64,000 bases of DNA from Larix kaempferi (taxonomy: Eukaryota > Streptophyta > Pinopsida > Pinales > Pinaceae): NCBI GenBank assembly GCA_027924585.1, contig BSBM01000123.1, positions 15,392,001 through 15,456,000 on the forward strand, read 5' to 3'. Positions 11,271-22,996 of the stretch are shown here, piece after piece. Position numbers and translations under genes: made by a program. Within the stretch, counting starts at the first letter, position 1. Each line of letters opens with the position of its first letter. Under the pieces are notes generated by a model. That model searched no databases and was not told the DNA's origin. It worked only from the letters and a program-made list of their open reading frames with translations.

Positions 11271-13357
11271 GTCTTCCACGATTATATATAAAAATAAAAC
11301 TAAGTAAAAACCTAGTGGCCACTAAGACTAAGGGGAAAACAACATTCCACTAAAAAATCCTAAGTATACAAACCAAGAAAACAACATGCCTTCTAGAGAA
11401 GAGTCTAGGATGATGAGGGCCTAGAATAGATCAATGAAGGAAGAAGAACAGTTACTTGGGGTCCACAATACAATGACTAAGGGTGCAAGCGCTGGAATCA
11501 CCCAACCACCCTCCCAAAGACTTGCAAGGGATTTCCTCCCATGTCTATCCTAGGTACAGTAGATATACCCTCTGCTGTCACCTGTGTGTGATCCTATGGT
11601 CAGATACTAAGGCTACCATACATACGAAAAATCTTGGGGGAACAGTCGTCAGCCTAGTCAAAACGCATGGGCAGGGTAGCAAAGCCCGAAGTCCGAAAGG
11701 ACCCCTGTACGCGAATCGACTCTGGTTTATTGTCAAAAAGAACATGAGGGAGGTATCCTCAATGATTTCGATCTTCCACGGCCTCGTGCTTAACTCTGGT
11801 TTGAGTAGAACATCCCAGGGTTATTTGATATATATGGGTTTACCTATATGAAAATATTACTATGATTGTTGGGTAATGAAACTAGTTCCGAGTAGTTTAA
11901 GGTGTTTTAAGCTCGAAACTCTAGCCTAAGATAGTTGGTGTTGTGTATCCCTAGAAAGAAAATCGTTTCTAATTGATTTTATTAAAGTTCTTTTTAAGGT
12001 TACTTTTTACTCAACGGGGTAGTGCATTGTTTGGTGTGGTTGCAACAGAAAGCAAAGTGCATGAAATGAAACAACTTTCAACAACAAAAAGACTCTTTTT
12101 CTTTTTTTGTTTATGTTCTTTCCAAAATGAAAATTAAGAAAACCTAAACAAAGTTCTCTTTTTCATTTTCTTTTCAATTTCACAACAAGGTAAACTATGC
12201 TACTCTGAAATGATTATAAGCCTTACTATTCTAATCTACCAAACTCATTTTTTGCTTTCTGTATTATATGTAAAAGAAAAAGTACTTGAAAATGGAAGCA
12301 AGTAAGACCTATACAAAAGATACTGGTAAGGAAGAATGACTCTAAAGCTCACAACAATCAAATCGATGACTTGATAAACACTTGTCCTACAAATTTTTTA
12401 TGACAAAAAACTTCAAACTTGGAGACAAAGTGGAAAGAAAATGGGGTTGAGAGGCGCTTATGACTGGAAAGCAAACTTAGAAAGTTGCTCCAAAGCACCA
12501 AACCCTAAACAAAAGCACTAAGCCAAGTAGATGGTAGGCAAGCGAACTAAAGATGACCTTACTAACACAAATGGAAGCAAACTAAGTACTTCTACTCACT
12601 TGAAACTGAAACTAACAAAGCAATTAGGAAGCATCTAGACTCAAAAAGATTTTGAAAACACCTTAAGAACTCAACTTGGGATCAAAACCATAAAACAAAG
12701 GATAAGATACCATTGGAGTGTACTAGTATTGGAACAAACAACAAAAGTCAGTAAACAAATATTTGTAGACCTGCAACAAGTAGCTGAGGTATGACCAAGC
12801 AGCTTTGTTCAACAAAGAACAAGGCACGGTTTCCAAAAGAGTCACAAGCAAACAAGACACTTCAAAAGTACTCAAGTAAGCAAATTAAATTACCTAAAAG
12901 GGTTAGGGAGAGGCAAACAAGACTCAATAAAGGCACAAAGACCTCAAAGATCAGTTAAGAATCCAAGGCAAGAGGTTGGAAATTAAACCAAACAAGCGGA
13001 AATTCAATCCCAAAAGAAAACAGAGACTTACAGGAAAAAACTCTACTATGCAGTAGAGAACCAGTGTTTTTCTGGGGGAAAACCCTACTGTGCAGAGATA
13101 AACCAGTGTTTTTCTAGTGGAAAAAACCACTGTGCAGAGCAAAACTAGCATTTTGTAGGGGAAAATGCTACTGTGTTAAGCAAGACCAGCGTTTTTTCCA
13201 AGGAAGGCTTAAAACAAGCTTGAAAACTTCAAACTAGGATGAGCCAAGTGAAGACAACAGGCTACTGTACCCTACAAAGCCTCTCAGAGGATCAAAAGAT
13301 CAAAAAGTACTGCAAGGAATGTTAAAAACAAGTCTCCTAAAACATAAAACAACCGGT
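11271..13357 (-). other. E1 5' leader, non-coding
   Basis: About 2.1 kb between PBS and gag. I see no coding domain. It is A-rich on the plus strand and holds a tandem repeat near the PBS (13020-13195). Long leaders are common in Tat elements. Confidence 0.6.
13020..13195 (-). repeat. Leader tandem repeat of E1, about 42 bp x 4
   Basis: Core words (CCAGTG/CTAGCA/CCAGCG) recur at 13061, 13103, 13145 and 13186, a period of 41-42 bp. On the minus strand each unit starts with AAAAAC(A/G)CTGG and contains CAGTAGGGTTTT-like text. The same type of unit appears in the LTR at about 14030-14195 in the opposite orientation. Confidence 0.8.
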
Positions 13358-13374
13358 CCCCAGCAAAGTCGCCA
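13358..13374 (-). promoter_or_regulatory. E1 primer-binding site
   Basis: Minus strand TGGCGACTTTGCTGGGG, three bases from the LTR end. TGGCG-type sites are typical of Tat and Athila elements, which do not use initiator-Met tRNA. I do not assign the tRNA species. Confidence 0.7.
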
Positions 13375-13377
13375 GTC

Positions 13378-14348
13378 TGTTGTTCGGGAAATCTACAATA
13401 TAGCGAGGAGATGGACACTACCAACTTAAGGGGTGACAGGTAAATGCATTAATCATATTACATAGAATTTTACGAAAGGAAAGAGAGCAAGATCATAGAG
13501 GGCGTACCTTGTTAACAAAGTTTGATCCTAGCTTTCACTTGCTCTTTCGATCGATCCTCCACTTGATCTTCCGTTCGACGAACCTGCAATACAAAGATAC
13601 CTTCCTCAACGTATCTTGACTGATATAACAATGATGAAATTGAAACACAATTTGGCGTCAAATACAATCAAGCATTAATCCAAACAAACATGAAATCCAT
13701 TCAACATTTGATTGGGACAGGAAGGGCATTTCAACCTTTATTGTCAAAAGCAAATAATTAGTACAAGTATACCTGACCATTCAAAGTGCTTGTGCAACTG
13801 GATCCTGAGCTCCTACTCTTCACACTAACTTTGGAATTCCTCCAGCATAACAACCCTATGTGCAGAATTTCTAGGTCCCTCTCTCATGCATCTCCCTTGC
13901 ATTTATAGGACAAGGTAGGCAGTTTAAAATGAGAGGTAGTTTGATTGGGAGGTTGGGGAAGTTGTAAAACCAACTTCAACTAATCCCATTCCGTAAATTT
14001 AATATATTTTTAATCACTTTTTGAGAAAAACGCTGCTTTTATGAGTCAAATTAGGGTTTTTATGATGAAAAACGCCCCTTTTATGAAGCAAAGTAGGATT
14101 TTTTAGGGAAAAAGCCACTTTTATGAAGCAGAGTAGGGTTTTTGAAGGGAAAAATGCTGCTATTGGCTTATAGACTAGCGTTTTTTGCTCAAAAAATGGG
14201 AAAAAGGTGGATTATGTCAGCTGGATGAGGGTAAGTCTAGGTCATTCCTCATCTAGGGTCAAAATGCTCTTCCATACCTTTTGTCCTTTTGTGTGATCGT
14301 CAGCTAAAGGATATCACGGACGGAGAAGTGCAGTTTTGACCTATAACA
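13378..14348 (-). repeat. E1 5' LTR
   Basis: On the plus strand it starts TGTTGTTCGGG beside the PBS and ends CTATAACA; the ends TGTT/AACA are inverted. The length is 971 bp. The partner LTR is outside the window, so the outer boundary rests on the TG/CA ends and on the switch to E2 LTR sequence at 14349-14354. Confidence 0.72.
14030..14195 (+). repeat. LTR tandem repeat of E1, about 42 bp x 4
   Basis: Units begin AAAAACGCTGCTTTTATG, AAAAACGCCCCTTTTATG, AAAAAGCCACTTTTATG and AAAAATGCTGCT, each followed by AGTAGGGTTTTT-like text. They resemble the leader repeat at 13020-13195 but in reverse orientation. Confidence 0.75.
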
Positions 14349-15000
14349 ATAAGTGCTATTCAGAGTTCTCTCAACTCAACACTTTTGAGATCTAGTAACC
14401 CCGAGTGCTCTTCAGAGCCTTTTAACTCAACACTCTCACATGGGCATTATGCTAGTGCAATTCCAGAGCCTCTGCCCAACACTAGTGCTAGGATGTGGTT
14501 GTGAGGCACATCTAGAATATTTAAGTGTCCTCGGATCCGGTATTCGTTTATCAAGCTTTGAGTGTTCCAAGGCTTATGCCCGACACTCAATGTACATCAG
14601 GGCTTACTCCCAGTACATAAACATTCTTCTAGGTACATCGGGGCCTATGCCCAATACGTAGGTCACTTGTGTGTTTCTGAGTCCACGCTCAACACACCAC
14701 ATAAGTCAATTATGTAAAATAATAGTATGCACAATAAGTAACAACTAGGTCATCTCAATATATTAGGGCTTGTACCCTCATCATATGCTAAGGAATTATA
14801 AACACAACATTAGGGCCTTCTCACCCAGTCATATACTCAATAAAGAAGTCAGTCGGGGTCCATGCCCGATATGTCAGTATATAAAAGAATAAATCATAGG
14901 TGCTAGGGTTCATGCCCAATACTCAAAATAAAGCATAGGTACTGGGCCGTGGCCCAGTATAACAACAAAAATAGTTAGCCCAAAAATTTAGGATATTACA
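14349..15000 (-). repeat. E2 3' LTR, first 650 bp only
   Basis: It matches 22349-22996 base for base apart from about 35 differences. On the plus strand it ends GGATATTACA, so on the element's strand it begins TGTAATATCC. It stops at 14349-14354 because E1 is inserted there. It carries an array of short palindromes. Confidence 0.85.
14466..14960. repeat. Array of imperfect GGGC...GCCC palindromes in the E2 LTR
   Basis: About nine hyphenated palindromes, near 14466, 14569, 14599, 14640, 14765, 14812, 14855, 14905 and 14942. The consensus is close to GGGCYYATGCCC followed by RATAC or AGTAC. The one at 14942-14957 (CTGGGCCGTGGCCCAG) has perfect 7-bp arms. The same array is repeated in the 5' LTR (about 22460-22960). 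Confidence 0.75.
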
Positions 15001-15011
15001 TCCCTCCCCAC
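15001..15011 (-). promoter_or_regulatory. E2 polypurine tract
   Basis: Minus strand GTGGGGAGGGA immediately before the 3' LTR start TGTAATATCC. Confidence 0.85.
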
Positions 15012-15038
15012 TTAGAAAACAACACCGTTGTGGTGTTT

Positions 15039-15236
15039 CTAGGGACTAGGAATGAGGTCATGAAACAAGGCATGGTATGCCTCTTTCATGGTGGTCTCAT
15101 TCTCCCAAGTATCCTCATCTAGTCCAAAGTGCCTCCACTACACTTTCAGCTGAGTGATGGTCCTCCTCCCAAGCTGCACCTCTCTCTTGTCTAGAATGTG
15201 GAGTGGTTCTGGCGTGAACTCCCCTTCAGGCTCCAC
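15039..15236 (-). pseudogene. E2 chromodomain tail of integrase
   Basis: After the TAG at 15237-15239 the frame continues with PEPLHILDKREVQLGRR, LKV, a stop, WRHFGLDEDTWENE and ends at a TAG near 15039. The pattern of a basic strand, WRH and DEDTWE fits the chromodomain at the end of chromovirus integrases, which directs integration to particular chromatin. Two in-frame stops separate it from the integrase. Confidence 0.8.
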
Positions 15237-16476
15237 CTATAATAAGGACCAATCAATAACATGTTTAGTATCGTATACATATTTCTTTAATAATGAAGCA
15301 CGAAAAACATTATGAACTTTTATATGCACCGGTAAGGCTAATTCATAAGCCACTGGGCCCTTCTTGTCCAGTATTTCAAAAGGTCCACAAAATCTTAGGG
15401 CTAGTTTCCTGCAACGTCCTAATCTAAATGAGCTTTGTTTTTCCTTTATTTTTAGAAACACATGTCCACCGACTTGGTAGTCATTTTGTTTTCTTTTCTT
15501 GTCCGCATAACTCTTTTGGCAGTCTTGTGCTTCTTTCAAGTTCATTTGTACCTTGGAGACTAGTTGTTCCAAGTCTTTTAGTAGGTTGGGTCCTAGCATA
15601 AGTCTATCTACTGGATTGTCCCAAGTCACGGGTGTCCAATATTTCCTGCCATAGAGTACCTCGAAAGGACTCATGTTTTGGCCGAGGTTTGATAACCGTT
15701 GTTGTATGCAAACTCTGCGAGGTGCAAATAATCTTCCCACTTGGTGGGGTTGTTCATGACATACATCCTCAACATGTCCTCAAGGATTTGGTTTACTCGT
15801 TCTGTTTGTCTGTCGGTCTGGGGATGGTACGCGGTGCTGAACTGTAACTGGGTTTCCAAACCGGAGAACATTGCTCTCCAGAAGTTGCTAGTGAACTTCG
15901 TGTCTCGATCGGAAATGATTGCCTTGGGTATCCCGTGCAATCGAAAGATCTCCCTTAAGAATATTTCCACGATGTGAACAGCCTTGTAGGTAGATTTTAC
16001 CGGTATGAAGTGAGCTGCTTTAGACAGCTTGTCTACCACCACAAAGATGGAGTCATTCAGTTTCTTACTTTTGGGTAAGCATGTAATGAAGTCCATACTT
16101 ATTACCTCCCATTTCCATTCCGGATTGGGTAAAGGTTGAAGTAATCCAGAGGGGTGTTGGTGTTCGGCTTTGACGAGTTGGCACTCCTGACATTTTGCGA
16201 TGAACATGGTGATGTCAGCTTCAACTTAGGCCAAAAGTAATGTTTCTTTACTACTAGTATCATCTTTTGATATCTAGGATGCCCTAAATAGGGTTTCTGA
16301 TAAAATTCAGTGAGGATGTTTGATCTAATGTCTCCACTCTCGGGGACGTAAAGTCGCTCTTTCAACCATAGTAGTCCTAACTCGTCTATCTTATATTCCT
16401 TCTGTTGTTGGAATAGTCTGTCTTCCTGGATCTTTGCAAGGATTTCCATGTAGTAATGGTCACTCTTACATGCCAT
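15237..16476 (-). pseudogene. E2 integrase
   Basis: The N-terminal zinc region has HPRYQKM (16260) and, after a frameshift, CQECQ. The core has ISMDFI (first Asp), ISDRDTKF (second Asp) and TERVNQ (Glu), so the catalytic triad is complete. The C-terminal domain includes GGHVFLKI and FEILDKKGPVAYEL. The core and C-terminal part are in two frames that overlap near 15671-15740, so at least two frameshifts are present. Next comes the chromodomain. The closest type I recognise is the Tekay/Del branch. Confidence 0.88.
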
Positions 16477-17117
16477 TCGAATTTGTGGTGTAAGTCTGAG
16501 TCGGTTTGACTCACCATGACTTTGTAAAGCATATGTGCTCGACGGCCCAAGGCATCCGCAATGTTGTTTTCCTTGCCTCTTATATGCTTTAATTCAAAAT
16601 GGTATTCACTAAGGAAGGATAACCATCTGGCCTGCCTGGCATTTAGGTTGGGTTGGTCGAAAAGGTATTTCAAACTCATGTTATCAGTCATCAATAGGAA
16701 TTTCTTTGCTTGTAAGGCGGAGATCTATCATACCGACACTTTCTTAGGGGTACCCTGAATCGTCTTTTGATTCCCTTAGTCATCCCTACAGAGTAAGGAT
16801 TTGTTTAAGTAGTCTAGTAGGACATGGTGTTCTTATAACCAGTCCATGTTAATAAGTACACCATACGACCCTAGGGGTAGAATGTTTAATTCTAGCCTAG
16901 TTTGGAAACCGTTTAAGTCTATCTCACAAGTTTTAACTAACTCGGAGACCTTTCGTTTGGTACCAGTGGCTAGTTGTACCAGCCATGGTTTCTCGTGAGG
17001 CTCTCGGTTCAACTTACAAGTGCCCACTAACTTAGGGGAGATATAAATTTGGCAATCACCGGGATCTATTAAAACTGAAATGGTTGTGTTAGAGATCTTA
17101 CCCTCAATTTCAACCAT
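16386..17117 (-). pseudogene. E2 protease fused in frame to RNase H tail (RT deleted)
   Basis: Protease (17117-16833) has IDPGDCQIYIS where DSGA is usual, and ends GVLINMDWL. The frame then reads KSLLCRDD, QGTPKKVSV, ISALQAKK and at once FLLMTDNMSLKYLFDQP, which belongs to the last third of RNase H, followed by RQARWLSFLSEYHFELKH and NIADALGRR. No RT motif lies between. Four stops (TAA, TAA, TGA, TAG) interrupt it, but I find no frameshift across the junction near 16700. In intact relatives this gap would hold the full RT. Confidence 0.88.
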
Positions 17118-17135
17118 GGTGGCTTGGTGATCTTC

Positions 17136-18086
17136 CTATCGGCCATCTAGAGTGCCATAAATCCTGGTTGTCTTTGCCATGTCTCCAATGGTAGGTTCTG
17201 CTTGGACGTTGTGTAAAACTCCATCCATTTTGTTGGGGTAGTCCTTGTAGTAGTGGGGCCCTTGGAATTTCCAACAAGAAATAGTTGGTGGGACAGCTTT
17301 TGTCCCTTTGTTAAAAGATGGCATGTTGACAGGTGGTGGGGGTGCACTTGGTCGTGCTTGAGGTCGGTTGAAGCCAATATTGGGTGGAAAACTGTTGTTA
17401 TGTTTCTGGTAAGGTGGAGGTCTAAAACCCGGTCTGTGGTTGTCTATCAAGGTTCTGAACCTATCTCTATTTTTGTTGATGTTATCGTTCCTTGGCTGTC
17501 CATGTTCATAACACAGCCTTTCTTTATGTAAGGTCACATCAAGGGTTTTGGGCATGTCAAACTCTATCTTTTCTCTAAATTTGGGTGGCATCCCTCCCAA
17601 GAACTATTGTATTTTGACCTTCTCCTCTTTAATGTATGGCACATAGTGTAGCAAGTCTAAGAATCGGTTTATGAATGCCTCCATAGTTAGGGAGCCCATT
17701 TTCAACACATGAAATTCTTTAATTTTCTTGTCAAAGAATCTTTCGGACATATATTTGTCCTGGAATGTTCTGCTAAAAGTTTCCCATTTTCTCAGTTCTT
17801 GTCCCTTGGTGTGTTTCAAGTCCCGATACCATCTGGAAGCTTTACCATTCAGGTGGTTTATGGCTAGTCAGGCTTGCATTTCACTGGAGTAATTATGAAC
17901 TTTGAAGTACTTATTCATTCTTAGTAGCCATTCTTCATCCTTCTCTCCCGAGTTAATTTCTCCGTCATAGGTTGAGAATTTTATCTTTTTGAATTCTCCT
18001 TGTAAATTGTCATCACGTTTCCTCCTTTTCTTGCAAGGAGGTGGTGAACCTTCATAGCTAGAAGAATTCTTACAGTCCTCTTCCAT
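17136..18086 (-). pseudogene. E2 gag
   Basis: One frame from MEEDCKN (18086) through LNGKASRWYRDLK, KWETFSRTFQDKYMSERFF and YVPYIKEEKVKIQ, the retrotransposon gag capsid, with two stops. The zinc knuckle is damaged: CWKFQGPHYYKDYP, where the second and last Cys are Phe and Tyr. It is in the same frame as protease. The capsid is clearly related to the gag at 63450-64000 (E10). Confidence 0.85.
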
Positions 18087-18583
18087 TGATTCAGGTCTGT
18101 TTTCACCCTGTTCTTCTCCCTTAGGAATGGCAGTTTTCTTTGGGTGACTGTTTCCCTTTTTAAAAGTATTGACTAAGAGTGTGGACTATACATGGGGTTT
18201 TTCCCTTGTTAAAGTCTGAAGCAGAGCTTCATTTATGGCTTATTGTTCTCGCCTTTCTTGCATGTTGTCATCTCTAAAACTTTGGAATTCGGCCTGTAGA
18301 TTTTGCATGGATTTCATTCAATCCGAGTTGAGTTCCACCACAATTTCTTGCTCTCATGGTGGGGATTTCAGATTTCCATGTATGCTACTGCCTCCTTCTG
18401 CATTCATTTTCAGACAATGACTGTACTTGCAATGTTATATAAGCGTCAAGAACAGAAAAATCAGTTACTTCATTTCCGCATAAACAAAATAAAATTTCAA
18501 AAAGTATGTTTATGTTTACTATGTATCTGCAGCGGATGTTCTATTTCTAATGATCCCAATATGTCACTTAGTGTTGTAGCTAG

Positions 18584-18595
18584 GCTCTGATACCA
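18584..18595 (-). promoter_or_regulatory. E2 primer-binding site
   Basis: Minus strand TGGTATCAGAGC, a perfect initiator-Met tRNA complement, two bases from the LTR end. It fixes the inner end of the 5' LTR at 18598. Confidence 0.93.
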
Positions 18596-18597
18596 CT

Positions 18598-21500
18598 TGT
18601 AATGTTCCTAAAAACAGTAAAAAAAAAAAATTCCATTACTGTATTAAACTAGATAAGAGATGATGAATGTAAATTAACTTCAGCACTGCTAAGAATATGC
18701 TACATCGATGCTTCTTTTGTGACATTTAATAGTCTCAATATCATAAGTGTCATGGCTTTATTGGTTGTGAATCCTAGAGCTTTGCGGAAGCGTTTGTAAT
18801 AAATAGAAGTGTAAATATGTCACAAGGGTACACATGTTTAGAGGATAATAATGCAAATATCTTTCTTATAGTTTTAAGAGTTTGTGTGCATGTTTATTAA
18901 AGTCTAACTGATAATTCAGGTGTGATGGACCTTTATTGGTGGTGGTTGAGGCCCATGGTGTGATGCTTGGTCTTTTCAAAGGGCAAGGTACCCCGGTAGG
19001 GCTGCCGAGAGGTAGGGGGTAAGAAAATGGAAACTCCTTACTTACTTAGCAAGTTCACTAATGCATCCACTTTGTACCTGGTTTGCAGGTGTACTTACGG
19101 AGGTGTCTACCTATGGTATTCATTTCGCAAGTCCAACACTTATTTAAAACTAATGTATGTAATGTTTGGAGGTTGTCACCTTAACATGCTTTGTTGGAAA
19201 TTATAGTCCTTATTAAACTTTCAAAACATGTTGACCTTGTAATTACTTAATGGCATTATACACTACTTGGGGTCTTTGTATCACACCTTGCGTTTTCAAT
19301 TACTTCATTGATCGTGAATGCCTCTGCTACTATAGAGATCACGACTAGTATCGAAATATTTGGGGTTGGTAGTGGCATTTAATGCAACTCTATGATGGCA
19401 CATGGCCAACGTTGACAGCTATGCTGAGGGTTTCTACTTGGTTTCCACACCATTGAGGGTTTCCATTTCATGGTTCATTTGCCTCTGTCTGTGTGTTGGA
19501 TGCATTTGATGGTTTCATGTTCTGACCTGATCTTGGCTCATGGTTAGCACACCATAAGGGGTTTCATATGCAGAGAGGGCGACAGATAAACACAAAGGTA
19601 ATATCATCCTTGTTTTCTTGCTAATTAAAATTGATAAAAAAATGATAATAAGCTCAGGTTTATGACTGGTATGATTTACTTATTTGATAGGTAATTCGTT
19701 TGGCCCTCTTCATCTCTGTGGCTACTAGTTGATGGCCAAGACTAGACTAGGAGGCGTTGCAAATGGTAAGTTCAGAGTCCACCATTACTTATCTCCTCCT
19801 CTCGCCTCTATGGAGTGTTACTATTTGTGTTTTCTATGAGGAACCTCGTGAGCCTGATTGGGTTCACTGCGACAAGCTTTGAGTTCCTAGAAGCCATTGT
19901 TGGATGGACTATTGTAACCGATGTATCTATTGAATTTTAAAGTCCCTAGAGGTTCTTAGTGGTAGGTTTTAGCCATTCGGCTCAATGTGAGAATTTTGTT
20001 GAAGTTTGTTGATAATAATGATGCCCAATATGAACTGGGGTTTGCATTCGAGACCTATGTCTACGTATTTAGTTTGAATGGGCCCTCGAATGGCCTTCTG
20101 TATAACTTTGTAAATGTTTGGCACCCTACTTAGTCTCTGTGTTTTCTTACAAACTTTGAACCTCTTAAGGAGAGATATACAGCTAACTAGTCTCTGCATT
20201 TTCTTTATTTGAATTACTGGTTTGACAGTCTAAATTCTTCGTGTGGCTATCGTGGCTCCGTCTGTTGAAGTTTCGAAATGGAGAATAGGGCATCTGCATT
20301 TTCTTTTATATGAGGCTTAAACGGTCATATTGAAGAACCCTAACTACTGTGTCCTTTTTTTTGAAATGGTGCTTCTGTTAGTCTAAAATCTGTGATGGAA
20401 AAATCGATTATCTATTAAATGGGATCCATACTGAAATGTGGGGATGGCCTTTGCTCTATCCTGCATTATTGTTTTCCTTCCTATGTATCAGATAATTTAT
20501 GAATGAATGGGCTGTTGTAGGACTATCCTGTAGCTAATCGATTTGTGCTTTTAAAAGGCTAATCTATAATTCATTGGTGTTGATGGTACTCTTATCTTCT
20601 GTCTAGTTTAAAGAAAATGTTTATGGGCAGTAAGAGTTGCTCCAGGGGTTTGATATCCCAACCTGTGGTTAATTATTTTGCAATGAATGAACTCCTATTG
20701 TTTAGGCTATGAGATTCGATCTTTGGATTGGAAGTCATGACCGTTAGGGTTTTCGAATTTAAGATGTATTTTAAAAGATTTGCATTTATAATTTGTATGA
20801 TGCGGTAGCCTTCCTTTTCCTGTTGCGTTTTGGTTATGAGTAGCATTTGACTGGCAGTGGGATTTGATCTGTGAATTATATCTGTGTCTATGTTTTGGAA
20901 ATCGAATCTCCTTGAACTACCTATTGCGTTTAGATGTAAAGTTTGACTGTGGATTGAAATCATAGAACTTGTTGATAATTGGAATGTGTAGTGTGGCCGA
21001 TAATTTCATTGCCTGGCCTGATATCTTTGTCACTTCTATTTGGTGATCCTCCAGTATGGAAAGAATAATAATTAAAAGAATTAGCAGGCATAGATAAAAA
21101 CCTGCAGTACGAATTCAACAAAGAAATACGATTCAAACAGAAAACATATACATATATAAAATAAAACATAACATCCCTAACCTAGAAGATAATATGGGGA
21201 AATATTGGGAGAAATGCACAGTATTAGGAACCTTCCAAAAGAAAAACCCATAGTAGAGTTCCTGAAATTTTATGATGGGGTGTTTTCTAGCAAAGGCTAG
21301 CTTGGCTAACCCTGCTAGACCCTCCACTGGTTTCTGGGTGAAACCTCTTAGTGTTGATAATGTTTATAATGAGAACACTGCTGAAAAGTAAATTCTAATT
21401 TAAATGCCTACATCTACTATAACTGGGAAATGGAATCAATTAATACCACATACCTGGTTGCTTGGGTACTCGATCTTTTCTTGTAGAAACCTGCACACTC

Positions 21501-22996
21501 AAACAGTAGTTAATGCAGAGCCTATTATGATTAGCTAACCTATTAGGGTGATTTTCCTTAGCTGGATAACTTTGGGGCTACCGTGTTCCTCCCAACCATG
21601 ATCCTACAACCATTCTTGGTTCTGTATGGATCCCCCCGAGCTGGATTCCAACATGCAAAAGAGATAGAGGACCTAGGGTTATTGCTGGTTCAGTTTCTTG
21701 GAGCATAAGTCTTTCCTTTAGTTACCATCAGAGAATGATAATGAAAAGATAGATACCCCCAAACATGGGATCTGCCCTCTTTATGTAGGGGAGTCTTTTA
21801 ATTAGGACTGTTGAAATAATTAGTTTCTTTAAATTAAATAATTAATACTTAAAAGATATTATTTAATAAATATGTAGTCCTTTTGAACTAGGACTTTTCC
21901 AATTGTTTAACTATAAGTGATTTTGATTTAAGCTCTCAATAATAATTATAATAATAATAACATTTCACTTAACTATTAACACATCATTAATAATATTTAA
22001 ATAATGTATAAGCCCTCTATAATAAATATATTTCATAATTAAATAATGACAACATTATTATTAAAGCTCTTAATAATAACATTAGCCTTGAGGCCTTTAT
22101 ACATGTTAGTCATAGAAGACTACTGGTAATTATCTTTAAATTATGTATCTTCACATGATACTTCTTTTAATCTTTTAAGGACAAGGTCCAATTATTTGGA
22201 TAGTATCGGTAAGCTTGGATAGGCACCTCTAGTCTCTCTCTTTGCATGTCAGATTCCCTCGTTTAACATGGTAGTCCCCGCAGTATTTGATAATAGATAG
22301 AAGAAGATCATTTAACCAATTTGAATAGATGTGATGAGAAGACAAAAGTGTTATTCACAGTTCTCTCGACTCAACACTTTTGAGATCTAGTAACCCCGAG
22401 TGCTCTTCAAAGCCTTTTAACTCAACACTCTCACATGGGAGTTACGCTAGTGCAATTCTAGAGCCTCTGCTCAACACTAGTGCTAGGATGTAGTTGTGAG
22501 GCACATATAGAATATTTAAGTCGCCTCGGATCCGGTATTCGTTTATCAAGCTTGGAGTGTTCCAGGGCTTATGCCCGAAACTCAATGTACATCAGGGCTT
22601 ACTCCCAGTACATAAACATTCTTCTAGGTACATCGGGGCCTATGCCCAGTACGTAGGTCACTTGTGTGTTTCTGAGTCCACACTCAACTCACCACATAAG
22701 TCAATTTTGTAAAATCATAGTCTACACAATAAGTAACAACTAGGTCATCTCAATATATTAGGGCTTGTATACTCATCATATGCTAAAGAATTATAAACAC
22801 AACATTAGGGCCTTCTCGCCCAGTCATATACTCAATAAAGAAGTCATTCGGGGTCCATGCCCGATATGTCAGTATATAAAAGAATAAATCATAGGTACTA
22901 GGGCTCATGCCCAATACTCAAAATAAAACATAGGTGCTGGGGTCGTGGCCCAGTATAACAACAAAAATAGTTAGCCCAAAAATTCGGGATATTACA
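18598..22996 (-). repeat. E2 5' LTR, about 4.4 kb
   Basis: On the element strand it begins TGTAATATCC (22996) and ends GGAACATTACA (18598), two bases before the PBS; the TGTAAT/ATTACA ends are inverted. The first 648 bp match the truncated 3' LTR. A TATA-like TACATAAAGAGG near 21780-21790 could mark the promoter, giving a U3 of about 1.2 kb and R-U5 of about 3.2 kb. I see no coding domain inside. The full length cannot be checked against a complete partner in this window. Confidence 0.72.

Larger units (their letters stand above)
1..14348 (-). mobile_element. E1: Tat-like Ty3 LTR retrotransposon, 3' end outside window, interrupted by E1n
   Basis: Read on the minus strand the order is 5' LTR (13378-14348), primer-binding site, long leader, gag (about 11270-9530), protease (about 8800-7833), RT and RNase H (3445-1750), integrase (1708-580) and an additional RNase H (530-61). 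The 3' LTR would lie left of position 1. The RT motifs and the extra plant-type RNase H point to the Tat lineage of Ty3 elements. A second element (3446-7827) splits protease from RT, and host coding resumes on the other side. Several stop codons and at least one frameshift make this copy inactive. Beyond 14348 the sequence is LTR of another element (E2), so E1 seems to have inserted there with ATAAG as candidate duplication; the partner copy is not in view. Confidence 0.85.
14349..22996 (-). mobile_element. E2: chromovirus (Ty3, Tekay/Del-like) with a 4.4-kb LTR, RT deleted
   Basis: On the minus strand: 5' LTR 22996-18598, PBS 18595-18584, gag, protease, RNase H tail, integrase and chromodomain, polypurine tract 15011-15001, then the start of the 3' LTR (15000 down to 14349), where E1 begins. 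The 3' LTR piece matches 22349-22996 with roughly 5% differences by eye. The remaining 3.75 kb of the 3' LTR should lie left of the window. No target duplication can be tested because that end is not in view. Integrase and gag place it among chromoviruses. Confidence 0.82.

Noticed and set aside
18576-18600. tRNA-Met gene fragment
   Set aside because: Only the 12-base PBS complement is present, without a cloverleaf. The same holds for the other PBS sites.
22349-22996. A 648-bp LTR pairing with 14354-15000 as a complete LTR pair
   Set aside because: No PBS lies next to 22349 and the flanks do not form a duplication. A perfect PBS at 18584-18595 beside TGTAATG shows that the LTR extends to 18598; the left copy is short because E1 is inserted in it.
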